Assembly: GCA_022712835.1 (NCBI GenBank)
Contig: JAFLJU010000488.1
Coordinates: forward strand, 1 to 15,770
Length of the DNA: 15,770 bases
Source: Desulfobacteraceae bacterium
Lineage (GTDB): Bacteria > Desulfobacterota > Desulfobacteria > Desulfobacterales > Desulfobacteraceae
Direction of reading: 5' to 3'
Of the stretch, positions 8,188 through 15,279 are shown piece after piece. Under the pieces are notes generated by a model that was not told the origin of the DNA, made no database searches, and was given only the letters and a program-made list of their open reading frames with translations. Both the position numbers and the translations under genes were made by a program. Position 1 is the first letter of the stretch. Every line of letters starts with the position of its first letter.

Positions 8188-9477
8188 TCACGTCTGTTGC
8201 AATGCCTGACTGATGTCAGTAATAATGTCATCGATATGTTCGATTCCAATAGACAACCGGATTAATTCTGGATAGATCCCTCCTGCCCGGAGCATCTTTT
8301 CGTCAAGCTGGCTGTGGGTTGTGCTGGCCGGATGTATCGCAAGACTTTTTGCCTCACCGACATTGGCCACATGGCTGAAAAGTTTAAGACTGTTGATAAA
8401 TTTTTCAGCTGCCTTCTTACCACCCTCTATACCAAACACGACCATACCGCCGAAACCGTTTACCAGGTTTTTTTCAGCAATATGACTGTTTTCATTGCCG
8501 TCTTTTAGACCTGGGTATTTTACCCACTCAACTTTTTTATGCTGATTTAAAAATTCTGTAGTTTTCATTGCATTTTCAGAATGGCACGGCATTCTTAAGT
8601 GAAGGGTTTCAATTCCCTGTAAAAACATCCAGGCATTATCCGGAGAAATAGCCGCACCAAGATTTCTTAACGGTACCAGCCGCATTCGGACAGCAAATGC
8701 GATGGAGTTCAACTCACCTAGATCATGAGCATATCTAAGTCCATGGTAGCTCGGGTCTGGTTCGTTGAACAAGTCAAATTTCGGTTCTTTCCAGTCGAAA
8801 TTCCCCGAATCCACAACCACGCCGCCAATTCCGGAACCATGCCCCCCCAGCCATTTAGTCAAACTGTGCACAACAATGTCAGCTCCATGTTCAATGGGCC
8901 TGAGCAAAAACGGTGTTGTAAATGTGGAATCAACGATCAGCGGGACATTGTTTTCGTGAGCGATTCGGGCATATTCATCAATATCAGATACCTCCAATAT
9001 GGGATTTCCGATTGTTTCGATAAAAACAGCTCTTGTTTTTTCATTGATGGCTTGTGATAATGCACGGAAATCGTTGACTTTAACCATTCGTACATGGATA
9101 CCGAACTGCGGTAGAATATCGTTGAACATGGTATATGTACCACCGTAAAGGTTATTTGCAGCAACAATCTCGTCTCCAGTCTTCGCCAGGTTAATAATTG
9201 AATAAAAAATGGCACTGGTTCCTGAAGCAAGTGCAAGTGCTGCCTTACCCCCTTCCATGGCTGCAACTCTTTCTTCAAGAATCGACTGTGTGGGATTTGT
9301 AAGTCGGGTATAGATGTTACCAAGCTCTTTGAGAGAAAATAAATTGGCGGCATGTTCCGTGCTCTTGAAAAGGTAAGATGATGTTCGGTAAACTGGGACA
9401 CCACGACTCAACTGTGCCTCATTCCGGTCTTGTCCGGTATGAATTGCCATTGTTTCCAATCTATATTTTTCAGCCAT
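8188..9477 (-). CDS. metY: O-acetylhomoserine sulfhydrylase (aminocarboxypropyltransferase), MetY type
   Basis: PLP-dependent enzyme of the Cys/Met metabolism family that converts O-acetylhomoserine and sulfide to homocysteine, the direct sulfhydrylation route to methionine; cytoplasmic. The 429 residues match MetY length (cystathionine gamma-synthase and beta-lyase are nearer 380-400). Seen: YTRLTNPT at the phosphate-binding region, LASGTSAIFYSI, NNLYGGTYTMF, the aspartate motif VDSTFTTP, and the PLP lysine Lys208 in HSLTKWLGGHGSGIGG. GGAGG eight bases before the ATG is a strong ribosome-binding site. It is first in a minus-strand unit with nadA behind it. No SAM riboswitch consensus was recognised in the leader. 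An O-succinylhomoserine or cysteine-synthase side activity cannot be excluded from sequence alone. Confidence 0.93.
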   Translation of the reverse strand: MAEKYRLETMAIHTGQDRNEAQLSRGVPVYRTSSYLFKSTEHAANLFSLKELGNIYTRLTNPTQSILEERVAAMEGGKAALALASGTSAIFYSIINLAKTGDEIVAANNLYGGTYTMFNDILPQFGIHVRMVKVNDFRALSQAINEKTRAVFIETIGNPILEVSDIDEYARIAHENNVPLIVDSTFTTPFLLRPIEHGADIVVHSLTKWLGGHGSGIGGVVVDSGNFDWKEPKFDLFNEPDPSYHGLRYAHDLGELNSIAFAVRMRLVPLRNLGAAISPDNAWMFLQGIETLHLRMPCHSENAMKTTEFLNQHKKVEWVKYPGLKDGNENSHIAEKNLVNGFGGMVVFGIEGGKKAAEKFINSLKLFSHVANVGEAKSLAIHPASTTHSQLDEKMLRAGGIYPELIRLSIGIEHIDDIITDISQALQQT

Positions 9478-9586
9478 TTTGTTTGCCTCCCGTCTTACAG
9501 CCCTCCGGTTGTGCAGGATCAGGTACAGATCGCCTACCGATAGGATCGTTATTAGTTATTTTGTTTAGAACAGAACGAATAATCAC

Positions 9587-9599
9587 ACCACAATGTGGT
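9587..9599. promoter_or_regulatory. 13-bp palindrome in the metY leader
   Basis: accacaatgtggt is a perfect inverted repeat of 6-bp arms around one base. It lies just downstream of the predicted metY start of transcription and about 110 bases before the metY ATG. It could be an operator for a dimeric repressor of sulfur or methionine genes; a one-base loop makes an RNA hairpin unlikely. The regulator is unknown. Confidence 0.45.
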
Positions 9600-9615
9600 A
9601 CATGAGCGATGGGCT

Positions 9616-9645
9616 ATACTACAGAAGAGATGAAACTAAAGTCAA
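9616..9645 (-). promoter_or_regulatory. Predicted sigma-70 promoter for metY (and nadA)
   Basis: On the minus strand TTGACT (complement of 9640-9645) is followed after 18 bases by TAGTAT (complement of 9616-9621). These are close to the -35 and -10 consensus. Transcription would begin near 9609, leaving a leader of about 130 bases that contains a 13-bp palindrome and the GGAGG ribosome-binding site of metY. Confidence 0.5.
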
Positions 9646-10087
9646 GAAAATTTATAGCAACAAACCTATAACAATCCTCTTGAAAGTGTTACAGAATAAA
9701 CAAAATATAAATGATGGATAAAAAAAGCGGTTTATATCAAATCTACTTTTTCTTTTCCGGCTTGGTGATTAAAACTAACCATTGGACCTTATAATAAATT
9801 GAAATATCCAGATCAATTGGTTCAACATTCTTAATAACCGGCATGGCCGGAGCATGGTATTTGCGCCTGGCCTCAACAAAAAATGAAACCCTTATAATTG
9901 CAATACCGTGGCCGGAGTTTCATATAAACTTGATCTAAGTCAATGATTTGGTGATTATATTCAGATATCTATTAAATTGATAACTGTTAGCATATTTAAA
10001 TTCAGTCTTAACAAGAATTCCCCCATAGAGTAAGGTTTTTTCTTAAATTGAGAAGGGGAAAAAGCAAATACTAAAGCGAGGAAAAAT
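9646..10087. other. AT-rich divergent intergenic region
   Basis: About 440 bases between the metY promoter and the CBS gene hold no gene I can support on either strand. Contents seen: an imperfect GC-rich patch around 9837-9872 with repeated ggccgg words; an inverted repeat ATGAAAC (9883-9889) / GTTTCAT (9917-9923) with no T-run after it; an FNR-like palindrome at 9930-9943; and a ribosome-binding site GAGG at 10078-10081, six bases before the ATG at 10088. No tRNA or recognised riboswitch was seen. Confidence 0.5.
9930..9943. promoter_or_regulatory. FNR/HcpR-like CRP-family binding site
   Basis: The sequence TTGAT-CTAA-GTCAA is a palindrome with one mismatch to the classical FNR box TTGAT-N4-ATCAA and perfect TTGA/TCAA ends. 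It lies 144 bases before the start of the CBS gene, the first gene of the CBS-HPP-hemerythrin-kinase-phosphatase string. A weak -10-like stretch (tatcta, 9966-9971) lies at the distance expected for a class II activator site, but the match is poor. FNR/HcpR-type regulators in sulfate reducers respond to oxygen or nitrosative signals. Assignment to a specific regulator is inference. Confidence 0.5.
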
Positions 10088-10681
10088 ATGAGTTTCAGTT
10101 GCATTAATGAATGCTTTCAAACAATCACGGATGAAGATGTTTTGGAGGCCATGAAAAAAATACCCGGATATTTGGATATTACACCGTCTGACTTTTTACA
10201 AATTTACCAGATTGCTTTTAAGCATGCTGTATCCCGTATCAGAACAGCCATATTGGCAGAACAGGTCATGACACAGAAAGTCATTTTTGTTAACGAAGAT
10301 GCGCCGTTAATCGAGGCGGTTACCAAAATGGCAGAGCATGAAATATCCGGACTTCCTGTCGTGAATAATGATGACATGATAACGGGTGTCATTTCTGAAA
10401 AAGACTTTTTATCCAGAATGAACAAAAAGAAAGCCCCTTCATTTGTTCAGGTTCTTCTCCAATGTGTAGATACCAGCGGTTGTATTGCCGTTCCGTTTAA
10501 GACGCTTAAAGTCCGGGAGGTTATGTCCTCACCACCGGTCACCGTTAAAAAAGATACAACCATGCTTGAAGTTGCAAATACCCTGGACCGGTTCAATATC
10601 AACCGGGTTCCGGTTAGTGATGATAACAATAGACGGGTGGGTATTATTGCCAGATCAGACCTTGTTCAGGCCATGTGCTGA
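10088..10681 (+). CDS. CBS-pair (Bateman module) protein
   Basis: A soluble 197-residue protein made of two CBS domains behind a helical N-terminal segment of about 55 residues. CBS pairs usually bind adenosine nucleotides or related ligands and regulate a partner. CBS1 spans about 58-115 (from ILAEQVMTQKVIFV, with ISGLPVVNNDD and TGVISEKDFL). CBS2 spans about 138-197 (VREVMSSPPVTV, NRVPVSDDN, VGIIARSDLV). The N-terminal part has no family I can name with certainty. GAGG six bases before the ATG supports the start. The next gene, an HPP-family membrane protein, begins 22 bases downstream. Because HPP proteins are often fused to CBS pairs, this is probably its split regulatory subunit. Ligand unknown. 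Confidence 0.88.
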   Translation: MSFSCINECFQTITDEDVLEAMKKIPGYLDITPSDFLQIYQIAFKHAVSRIRTAILAEQVMTQKVIFVNEDAPLIEAVTKMAEHEISGLPVVNNDDMITGVISEKDFLSRMNKKKAPSFVQVLLQCVDTSGCIAVPFKTLKVREVMSSPPVTVKKDTTMLEVANTLDRFNINRVPVSDDNNRRVGIIARSDLVQAMC

Positions 10682-10703
10682 TATGGGTATACGGAGAAAA
10701 GCA

Positions 10704-11243
10704 ATGACACCTTACATCAAAAAAATGGCGGGTGGTGGACAACGCCCCCCAAAAGTGGGTTCTACAGAAATATTCTGGTCCTGGATCGGTGCTTTTTTAG
10801 GTATAACACCAGTTGCCTGGTTGAACTACAATCTTTTCCCCGGGAATGACTTTGTGTATATAATCGGGTCCTTTGGTGCCTCAGCTGTATTGATTTACGG
10901 TGCCGTTAGAAGTCCTCTTGCCCAACCACGAAATTTGGTGGGGGGACACGTACTGTCCGCTTTTATCGGTGTGGCTTCCTATCAATTGTTTTATCCGTAT
11001 CCATGGTTTGCTGCAGCATTTTCAGTTGCAACTGCCATTGCCCTGATGCACTTTACACAGACGCTTCATCCACCAGGTGGGGCAACCGCATTGATAGCCG
11101 TGATCGGCAGTGAAAAAATACATGCCCTAGGCTTTTGGTATGTATTGGTCCCTGTGGGACTTGGTGTGATGATCATGCTGATAGTTGCCGTGATCATTAA
11201 TAATATTGCAAAGAATCGAAAATACCCGGAGTTCTGGTGGTAA
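10704..11243 (+). CDS. HPP-family integral membrane protein
   Basis: An inner-membrane protein of 179 residues belonging to the HPP family, named for the conserved His-Pro-Pro, here at 122-124 in LHPPGGATALIA. Hydrophobic segments lie at about 23-45, 50-68, 79-96, 101-120, 127-136 and 144-167, consistent with four to five membrane helices. Some plant and cyanobacterial HPP proteins have been reported as nitrite transporters; the bacterial role is mostly unassigned, so a transport function is inference. The start at 10704 is chosen because GGAG (10693-10696) sits seven bases upstream; an ATG at 10683 and earlier in-frame starts lack this or would overlap the CBS gene. The next gene starts 34 bases downstream. 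Confidence 0.85.
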   Translation: MTPYIKKMAGGGQRPPKVGSTEIFWSWIGAFLGITPVAWLNYNLFPGNDFVYIIGSFGASAVLIYGAVRSPLAQPRNLVGGHVLSAFIGVASYQLFYPYPWFAAAFSVATAIALMHFTQTLHPPGGATALIAVIGSEKIHALGFWYVLVPVGLGVMIMLIVAVIINNIAKNRKYPEFWW

Positions 11244-11277
11244 AACTTCAAAAGAGAGGGGAAGGAAACCAATTGCC

Positions 11278-11844
11278 ATGGATGTTTTATCAAAATTGAC
11301 TGGAGAGCATGCCCATATCCTTCAGGGAATAAACTGTTTGGAAAAAGCAAGAGATGTTCTGGAACAAAACCGTCAACCTTCAGTAGCATTTTTTAAAACA
11401 GCGGTCCTTTTTTTTAAGGAATATGCAGACAAACTGCATCACTATAAAGAAGAATATCTTTTGTTTAGTTTTCTGGCGTCCAAAAAAGGTGGTAATATTG
11501 ATCTTGAAATAGGATCTTTGCGTTATCAGCATGAGTTAAACCGGCGGTGTATAAAAAAAATAGAAGATTCTTTAAAGGGATATGAAACATGCAGTGAAAT
11601 TGCCACCACAACTCTTTTGGAAAACCTTGCCGCTTATATTTCAATTTTGAAACGCCATATCTACAGAGAGGATCATTTGTTTTTTCCTATGGCTGAAACC
11701 GAATTGTCTGAAGACGAAAAAAGACAATTGAAGAACCAATTTGATGAAGAAGAATCAGGATATAATACAAAACAAATTATCAGTGATAATCTTTCCCGGC
11801 TTCAAAAAATGAAAAAATTGATTTTAGAAATGGAAAAAGAATGA
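11278..11844 (+). CDS. Hemerythrin-like (HHE) diiron domain protein
   Basis: A 188-residue, all-helical protein of the hemerythrin HHE cation-binding family, expected to hold a diiron site that binds or senses oxygen, NO or redox state. Candidate iron ligands are seen in the usual spaced motifs: His11/His13 (GEHAHI), His54-His55 with Glu58/Glu59 (LHHYKEE), His85 (RYQHE), and His127/Glu131/His132 (KRHIYREDHLFFP). The tail 140-188 is charged and probably a coiled coil. The ATG at 11278 is preferred: an upstream in-frame ATG at 11206 overlaps the HPP gene and would add 24 residues without family resemblance. A purine-rich AAGGA stretch lies about 11 bases upstream. Only ten bases separate its stop from the kinase gene, suggesting it feeds a signal to the kinase. 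Confidence 0.88.
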   Translation: MDVLSKLTGEHAHILQGINCLEKARDVLEQNRQPSVAFFKTAVLFFKEYADKLHHYKEEYLLFSFLASKKGGNIDLEIGSLRYQHELNRRCIKKIEDSLKGYETCSEIATTTLLENLAAYISILKRHIYREDHLFFPMAETELSEDEKRQLKNQFDEEESGYNTKQIISDNLSRLQKMKKLILEMEKE

Positions 11845-11854
11845 ATAAAAAATC

Positions 11855-13324
11855 ATGAGCAATAAACGACTAAATTGCTGGGAATACATGGGTTGCGGAT
11901 TAGAGCCAGGAGGTGTGAATGCTGCGCTGAACGGGATTTGTCCTGCGGCATCGGACCAAAGCTTTTCAGGTATCAATTCCGGAAAAAATGCGGGCCGGTT
12001 CTGCTGGGCGGTTCCAAGCACACTTTGTCTCCAAGATCAGCAGGGCCACTATATGGATAAACGGGAAAAATGTAAGGAATGTGATTTTTACCACATGGTT
12101 CTTGCCGAAGAGGGAACGCGGAACCTTAGAACTAGATTTTTGAGATTTGTCCATTGTCGGCAAAATGAATCCTCTTTTCTAAGGCGGTTGAAGCGGACCA
12201 TTATCAAACCCGGGCATCGGTTTGTGTTTCAGGGCAAAGAAATGGATGAGGCGTATATTATTAGACATGGTGCATGTATTGTGCTGGTGGAGAAAGATGG
12301 CCAGCTTTATCCAGTAGATCATCGAAGCGAAGGTGATCTTGTAAACATGAGTGCTTTGTTTACCGGAGAGCCGAGTATGGCCCATGTAGAAGCAGAAAGT
12401 GAGATTGATGCCTGGGTCATCAAAAAATCAGAATTTGAAGCCATACCGGAAAATGATCCGGAGCTTTGGGAATTCTTGACCGAAATTGTTGCAGACCGGT
12501 TTGATTCAAAAAGACCGACATCCTATCGGATCATCGGCAACTACCTGGCAACGGATATTATCGGTCGGGGCGGGTACAGCATTGTGTATAAAGGGAAAAA
12601 TCTGATATCCGGCAATCCTGTTGCCATAAAGATGATGCGGCACCATATGGTTCTGGACTCGGATTTTCTTGAGAAACTCAAAAAAGAAGCTCACATTGTG
12701 GATATGCTGAAGCATGAAAATATTATCAAGGTATATGATATGGTGGAGCGATACCGAACCATATTTATTATCATGGAGTATCTCGAGGGTGAATCTATTC
12801 TGGAAATCATCCAGCGGCATAAAACAATATCCCCTCGTAGAGCCGTCAATTATCTTGTCCAGACCTGTCAGGCGATTCACTATGCATATTGCAATGGTAT
12901 CCTGCACAAAGATATTAACCCGGGTAATTTGATGGTCATCAAAAATGACAGGATAAAGCTGGTGGATTTTGGTCTTGCCTGCTCCATCCATGAAGAAGAT
13001 GATCTTTTTGACGGTGCATATCCTTATCTTGCGCCTGAAGTATTGAAAGGCGAGAGAGTCAGTCTGCAAAGTGAGATATACTCGCTGGGGGTTTCAGCTT
13101 TCGAGATGGTTACAGGTAAAAGGCCTTACCCGGAAGAAGATCCGGCGCTTTTTACCAAAATACGTTGTGAAAAAGAAATACCAAACCCAAAACAAATCGT
13201 CCCAGGCCTTCCCTGGGGTCTAAATCAGTTTATTGTAAAGGCCTGTAAAATAGACCCTGCCCAAAGGTTTACAAATATGACGCAAGCGGTTGAATTGTTA
13301 AAAAGTAAGAAAGGTCATTCATGA
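11855..13324 (+). CDS. Two-CW domain, cNMP-like domain and Ser/Thr protein kinase fusion
   Basis: A 489-residue soluble eukaryotic-type kinase with an unusual front end. Residues 1-80 form a cysteine-rich two-CW domain with seven cysteines at 8, 14, 29, 50, 58, 73 and 76, including CWEY, CPAASD, CW and CxxC. Residues about 108-200 resemble a cyclic-nucleotide-binding beta-roll. Its phosphate-binding segment reads GEPSMAHVEA and lacks the Arg of CRP-type domains, so cNMP binding is doubtful. Residues about 224-485 are the kinase: glycine loop GRGGYS at 237-242, Lys259 in VAIK, Glu278, catalytic loop HKDINPGN at 351-358 (Asp353, with Asn355 where Lys is usual), DFG at 371-373 and APE at 393-395. 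The activation segment is short. There is no clear ribosome-binding site, so translation may be coupled to the hemerythrin gene ten bases upstream. The stop overlaps the phosphatase ATG. Confidence 0.9.
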   Translation: MSNKRLNCWEYMGCGLEPGGVNAALNGICPAASDQSFSGINSGKNAGRFCWAVPSTLCLQDQQGHYMDKREKCKECDFYHMVLAEEGTRNLRTRFLRFVHCRQNESSFLRRLKRTIIKPGHRFVFQGKEMDEAYIIRHGACIVLVEKDGQLYPVDHRSEGDLVNMSALFTGEPSMAHVEAESEIDAWVIKKSEFEAIPENDPELWEFLTEIVADRFDSKRPTSYRIIGNYLATDIIGRGGYSIVYKGKNLISGNPVAIKMMRHHMVLDSDFLEKLKKEAHIVDMLKHENIIKVYDMVERYRTIFIIMEYLEGESILEIIQRHKTISPRRAVNYLVQTCQAIHYAYCNGILHKDINPGNLMVIKNDRIKLVDFGLACSIHEEDDLFDGAYPYLAPEVLKGERVSLQSEIYSLGVSAFEMVTGKRPYPEEDPALFTKIRCEKEIPNPKQIVPGLPWGLNQFIVKACKIDPAQRFTNMTQAVELLKSKKGHS

Positions 13325-14316
13325 GCAGAAACAAAATCAATTGCTGGGAATATATGAAATGCGGCAGGGGACCCGAACAGGAAAATGACATCTGCCCTGC
13401 GGCATCAGACCCCTCCTTTGATAGTATGAATGATGGCATAAATGCTGGGCGAAGCTGTTGGCTCGTAGCCGGAACTGCCTGCAAAGGGAGTGCATCAGGG
13501 AGTTTTGCAAAAGAATTTAAAAATTGCAGAAAATGTGAATTTTTTAAAAAAGTTCATGACAGAAAAGACCAGATATCCTTGGAAATAAAAAATATAGTTG
13601 TTGTGGCCTGCACTCATACCGGCCTTGTCCAAAAAACCAATGAGGATCGGTATCTTGTAAGAACCATGGATGATAATGCCCTGCTGCTTGGGGTTGCAGA
13701 TGGCTTAGGGGGGGACGTTTCCAGTGATGTTGCCGCTGAATTAGCCAAGGGCAAACTTGCAACATTAGACAAGCTGCCTGAAGGTAACGTATCAGAATTC
13801 CTTGATAAATTTGCAAAAGATCTTGATATGTTTATTTATAAAAAAGCGGATAATCATCCCAGTCTGGCATATATGGCAACAACCCTGGTTTGTTCGATTT
13901 TAAAAAATGACATGATCCACTGGGTGAATATCGGTGACAGCCGGTTGTACGTTTTAAGGAATGGTAAACTCATTCAGGTCACAAAAGACCAGACGCTGGC
14001 CAAAGCGCTTGTTGAAGAAGGTGAGTTAAAGCCAGAGGATGCCAAGGAACATTATTCGCAAAAAATTCTTGATCAATGTCTGGGATATGGAATGTGTGAA
14101 CCTGATACCGGTAAGTTTAAGGTTAAAAAAAATGATATAATTGTTATGGCAACAGATGGTCTTTATAAAATGGCAGCACACGATGTGATGATGAATATTT
14201 TAAATAATGACAATACTCTGAAACAAAAAATAACCGCCTTGATGGATGCTGCATTATTATTTGGAGGCAAGGATAATATCACCATCGTACTCGCTCATAT
14301 TAAACAGACACTTTAA
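13321..14316 (+). CDS. Two-CW domain PP2C-family Ser/Thr protein phosphatase
   Basis: A 331-residue phosphatase that should remove phosphate from Ser/Thr residues using two Mn/Mg ions. Residues 1-77 are the same two-CW cysteine domain as in the upstream kinase, with cysteines at 8, 14, 25, 46, 54, 69 and 72; after one four-residue gap the spacing is identical. Residues about 92-330 are the PP2C domain. Metal-binding aspartates are visible as Asp109 (TNEDR), Asp127 (VADGLGG), Asp279 (ATDGL) and Asp318 (GKDNIT), with MATTLV and NIGDSRLY in between. The start overlaps the kinase stop as ATGA, and AAGG (13311-13314) lies six bases upstream. The tight coupling and shared domain make it the cognate opponent of the kinase, by analogy to PknB/Stp pairs. 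The catalytic call is firm. Confidence 0.94.
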   Translation: MSRNKINCWEYMKCGRGPEQENDICPAASDPSFDSMNDGINAGRSCWLVAGTACKGSASGSFAKEFKNCRKCEFFKKVHDRKDQISLEIKNIVVVACTHTGLVQKTNEDRYLVRTMDDNALLLGVADGLGGDVSSDVAAELAKGKLATLDKLPEGNVSEFLDKFAKDLDMFIYKKADNHPSLAYMATTLVCSILKNDMIHWVNIGDSRLYVLRNGKLIQVTKDQTLAKALVEEGELKPEDAKEHYSQKILDQCLGYGMCEPDTGKFKVKKNDIIVMATDGLYKMAAHDVMMNILNNDNTLKQKITALMDAALLFGGKDNITIVLAHIKQTL

Positions 14317-14388
14317 TCAAGGCGATTATCATTCAAATATTAATGACATGTGGACAATCACTTGTTAACGGCAAATCAGGAGATGACG

Positions 14389-15207
14389 ATGGGTCTTAAA
14401 AATGAATTCAAAAAAATGATCGAGAAATTATCATCACGATCTACAATCCCGACTGTTTCTACTCTGTTTTTCCCGCCATTTTTTAAAGGGGGACAACCAA
14501 AGGACGCCCAGTTTATGGCCATTGGCCTTGAGGGTGGCGCCACAGGGGTCAGTTACGTTCTTTTGCCGGATGAGAAAATGGAAGACTATACCACTTTGAA
14601 ACCGGATGATTTCATCGGAAAAGATCCTAAAAACCTTGCGCTTGAATTTGGCAATAAAGATCCAATAAAAGAGATGATCAGTCTTGCTGCCATTAACGCA
14701 ATTTGTCAGCATGTTATGAAAACAACCCAGTTCAACCTGGAATCGGCCACGGATTCGCTGGGGTTGTTGGCAATATCAAAAGGGGACAGGATCGGAATGG
14801 TTGGTTTGTTTCACGGGATGGTTAAAACGATCAGGGATGCCGGGGCCCAACTAATTGTTATTGAAAAAAACGAGCTGTTAATAAAAAAATATCCCGATCT
14901 GCCAATTACCCTGGATGCAGGTAAGTTGAAATCATGCAATAAGGTATTATGTACCAGTACGACGATACTAAACAATTCACTAGATGATATCCTTGGCAAT
15001 TGTTCTTCCGACGCATTTGTCTCTATTGTTGGACCAACAGCGGGGTATTTTCCTGATCCGCTTTTTGCCCGCGGTGTTGATGTTGTGGGAGGCCGAGTGG
15101 TGAAAAATGGAGATCAGTTTATGAAACTACTCGCCCAAAGGCAACGCTGGGGAACTGCCACCGAAAGGACCTGTTTTCAAAAAAAAACATATACGGGAGT
15201 GGAGTAA
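14389..15207 (+). CDS. DUF4213/DUF364 Rossmann-like protein (putative heavy-metal chelation family)
   Basis: A 272-residue cytoplasmic protein. The C-terminal half matches DUF364: RIGMVGLFHGMVKTIRD (a Rossmann-type start at about 134-150), a VIEKNE strand end, TLDAGKL, CTSTTILN, and the signature SIVGPTAGYFPDPLFARGVD followed by VGGRVV. The N-terminal half, with FKGGQ and GLEGGATGVSYVL, fits the DUF4213 enolase-N-like domain that usually precedes it. The family has been proposed to bind metals or a metal ligand, but its biochemical role is unproven. ATG 14389 is chosen over an in-frame GTG at 14350 and ATG at 14383 because AGGAG (14378-14382) is six bases upstream. It follows the phosphatase after 72 bases, so it may belong to the same transcript. 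A substrate or accessory role for the kinase pair is speculation. Confidence 0.8.
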   Translation: MGLKNEFKKMIEKLSSRSTIPTVSTLFFPPFFKGGQPKDAQFMAIGLEGGATGVSYVLLPDEKMEDYTTLKPDDFIGKDPKNLALEFGNKDPIKEMISLAAINAICQHVMKTTQFNLESATDSLGLLAISKGDRIGMVGLFHGMVKTIRDAGAQLIVIEKNELLIKKYPDLPITLDAGKLKSCNKVLCTSTTILNNSLDDILGNCSSDAFVSIVGPTAGYFPDPLFARGVDVVGGRVVKNGDQFMKLLAQRQRWGTATERTCFQKKTYTGVE

Positions 15208-15279
15208 AAATAAAAAGCAGGTTAAGAAAACCGTATGCAATTGCTATGTTTAAGAAAAATATATTCAAACTTTTCCCGA

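Noticed and set aside
9481..9610. SAM, SAH or cobalamin riboswitch in the metY leader
   Set aside because: None of the conserved core sequences I know for these classes is visible; only a short hairpin (cctatcggtagg) and the palindrome were seen.
9883..9923. Inverted repeat ATGAAAC/GTTTCAT as a terminator or riboswitch
   Set aside because: Seven-bp stem with a 27-base loop, no following T-run and no recognised riboswitch core; kept only as part of the intergenic description.
10485..10703. Longer N-terminus for the HPP protein starting at 10485
   Set aside because: It would lie inside the second CBS domain of the upstream gene in another frame. The extra 73 residues look like out-of-frame sequence, and a good ribosome-binding site precedes 10704.
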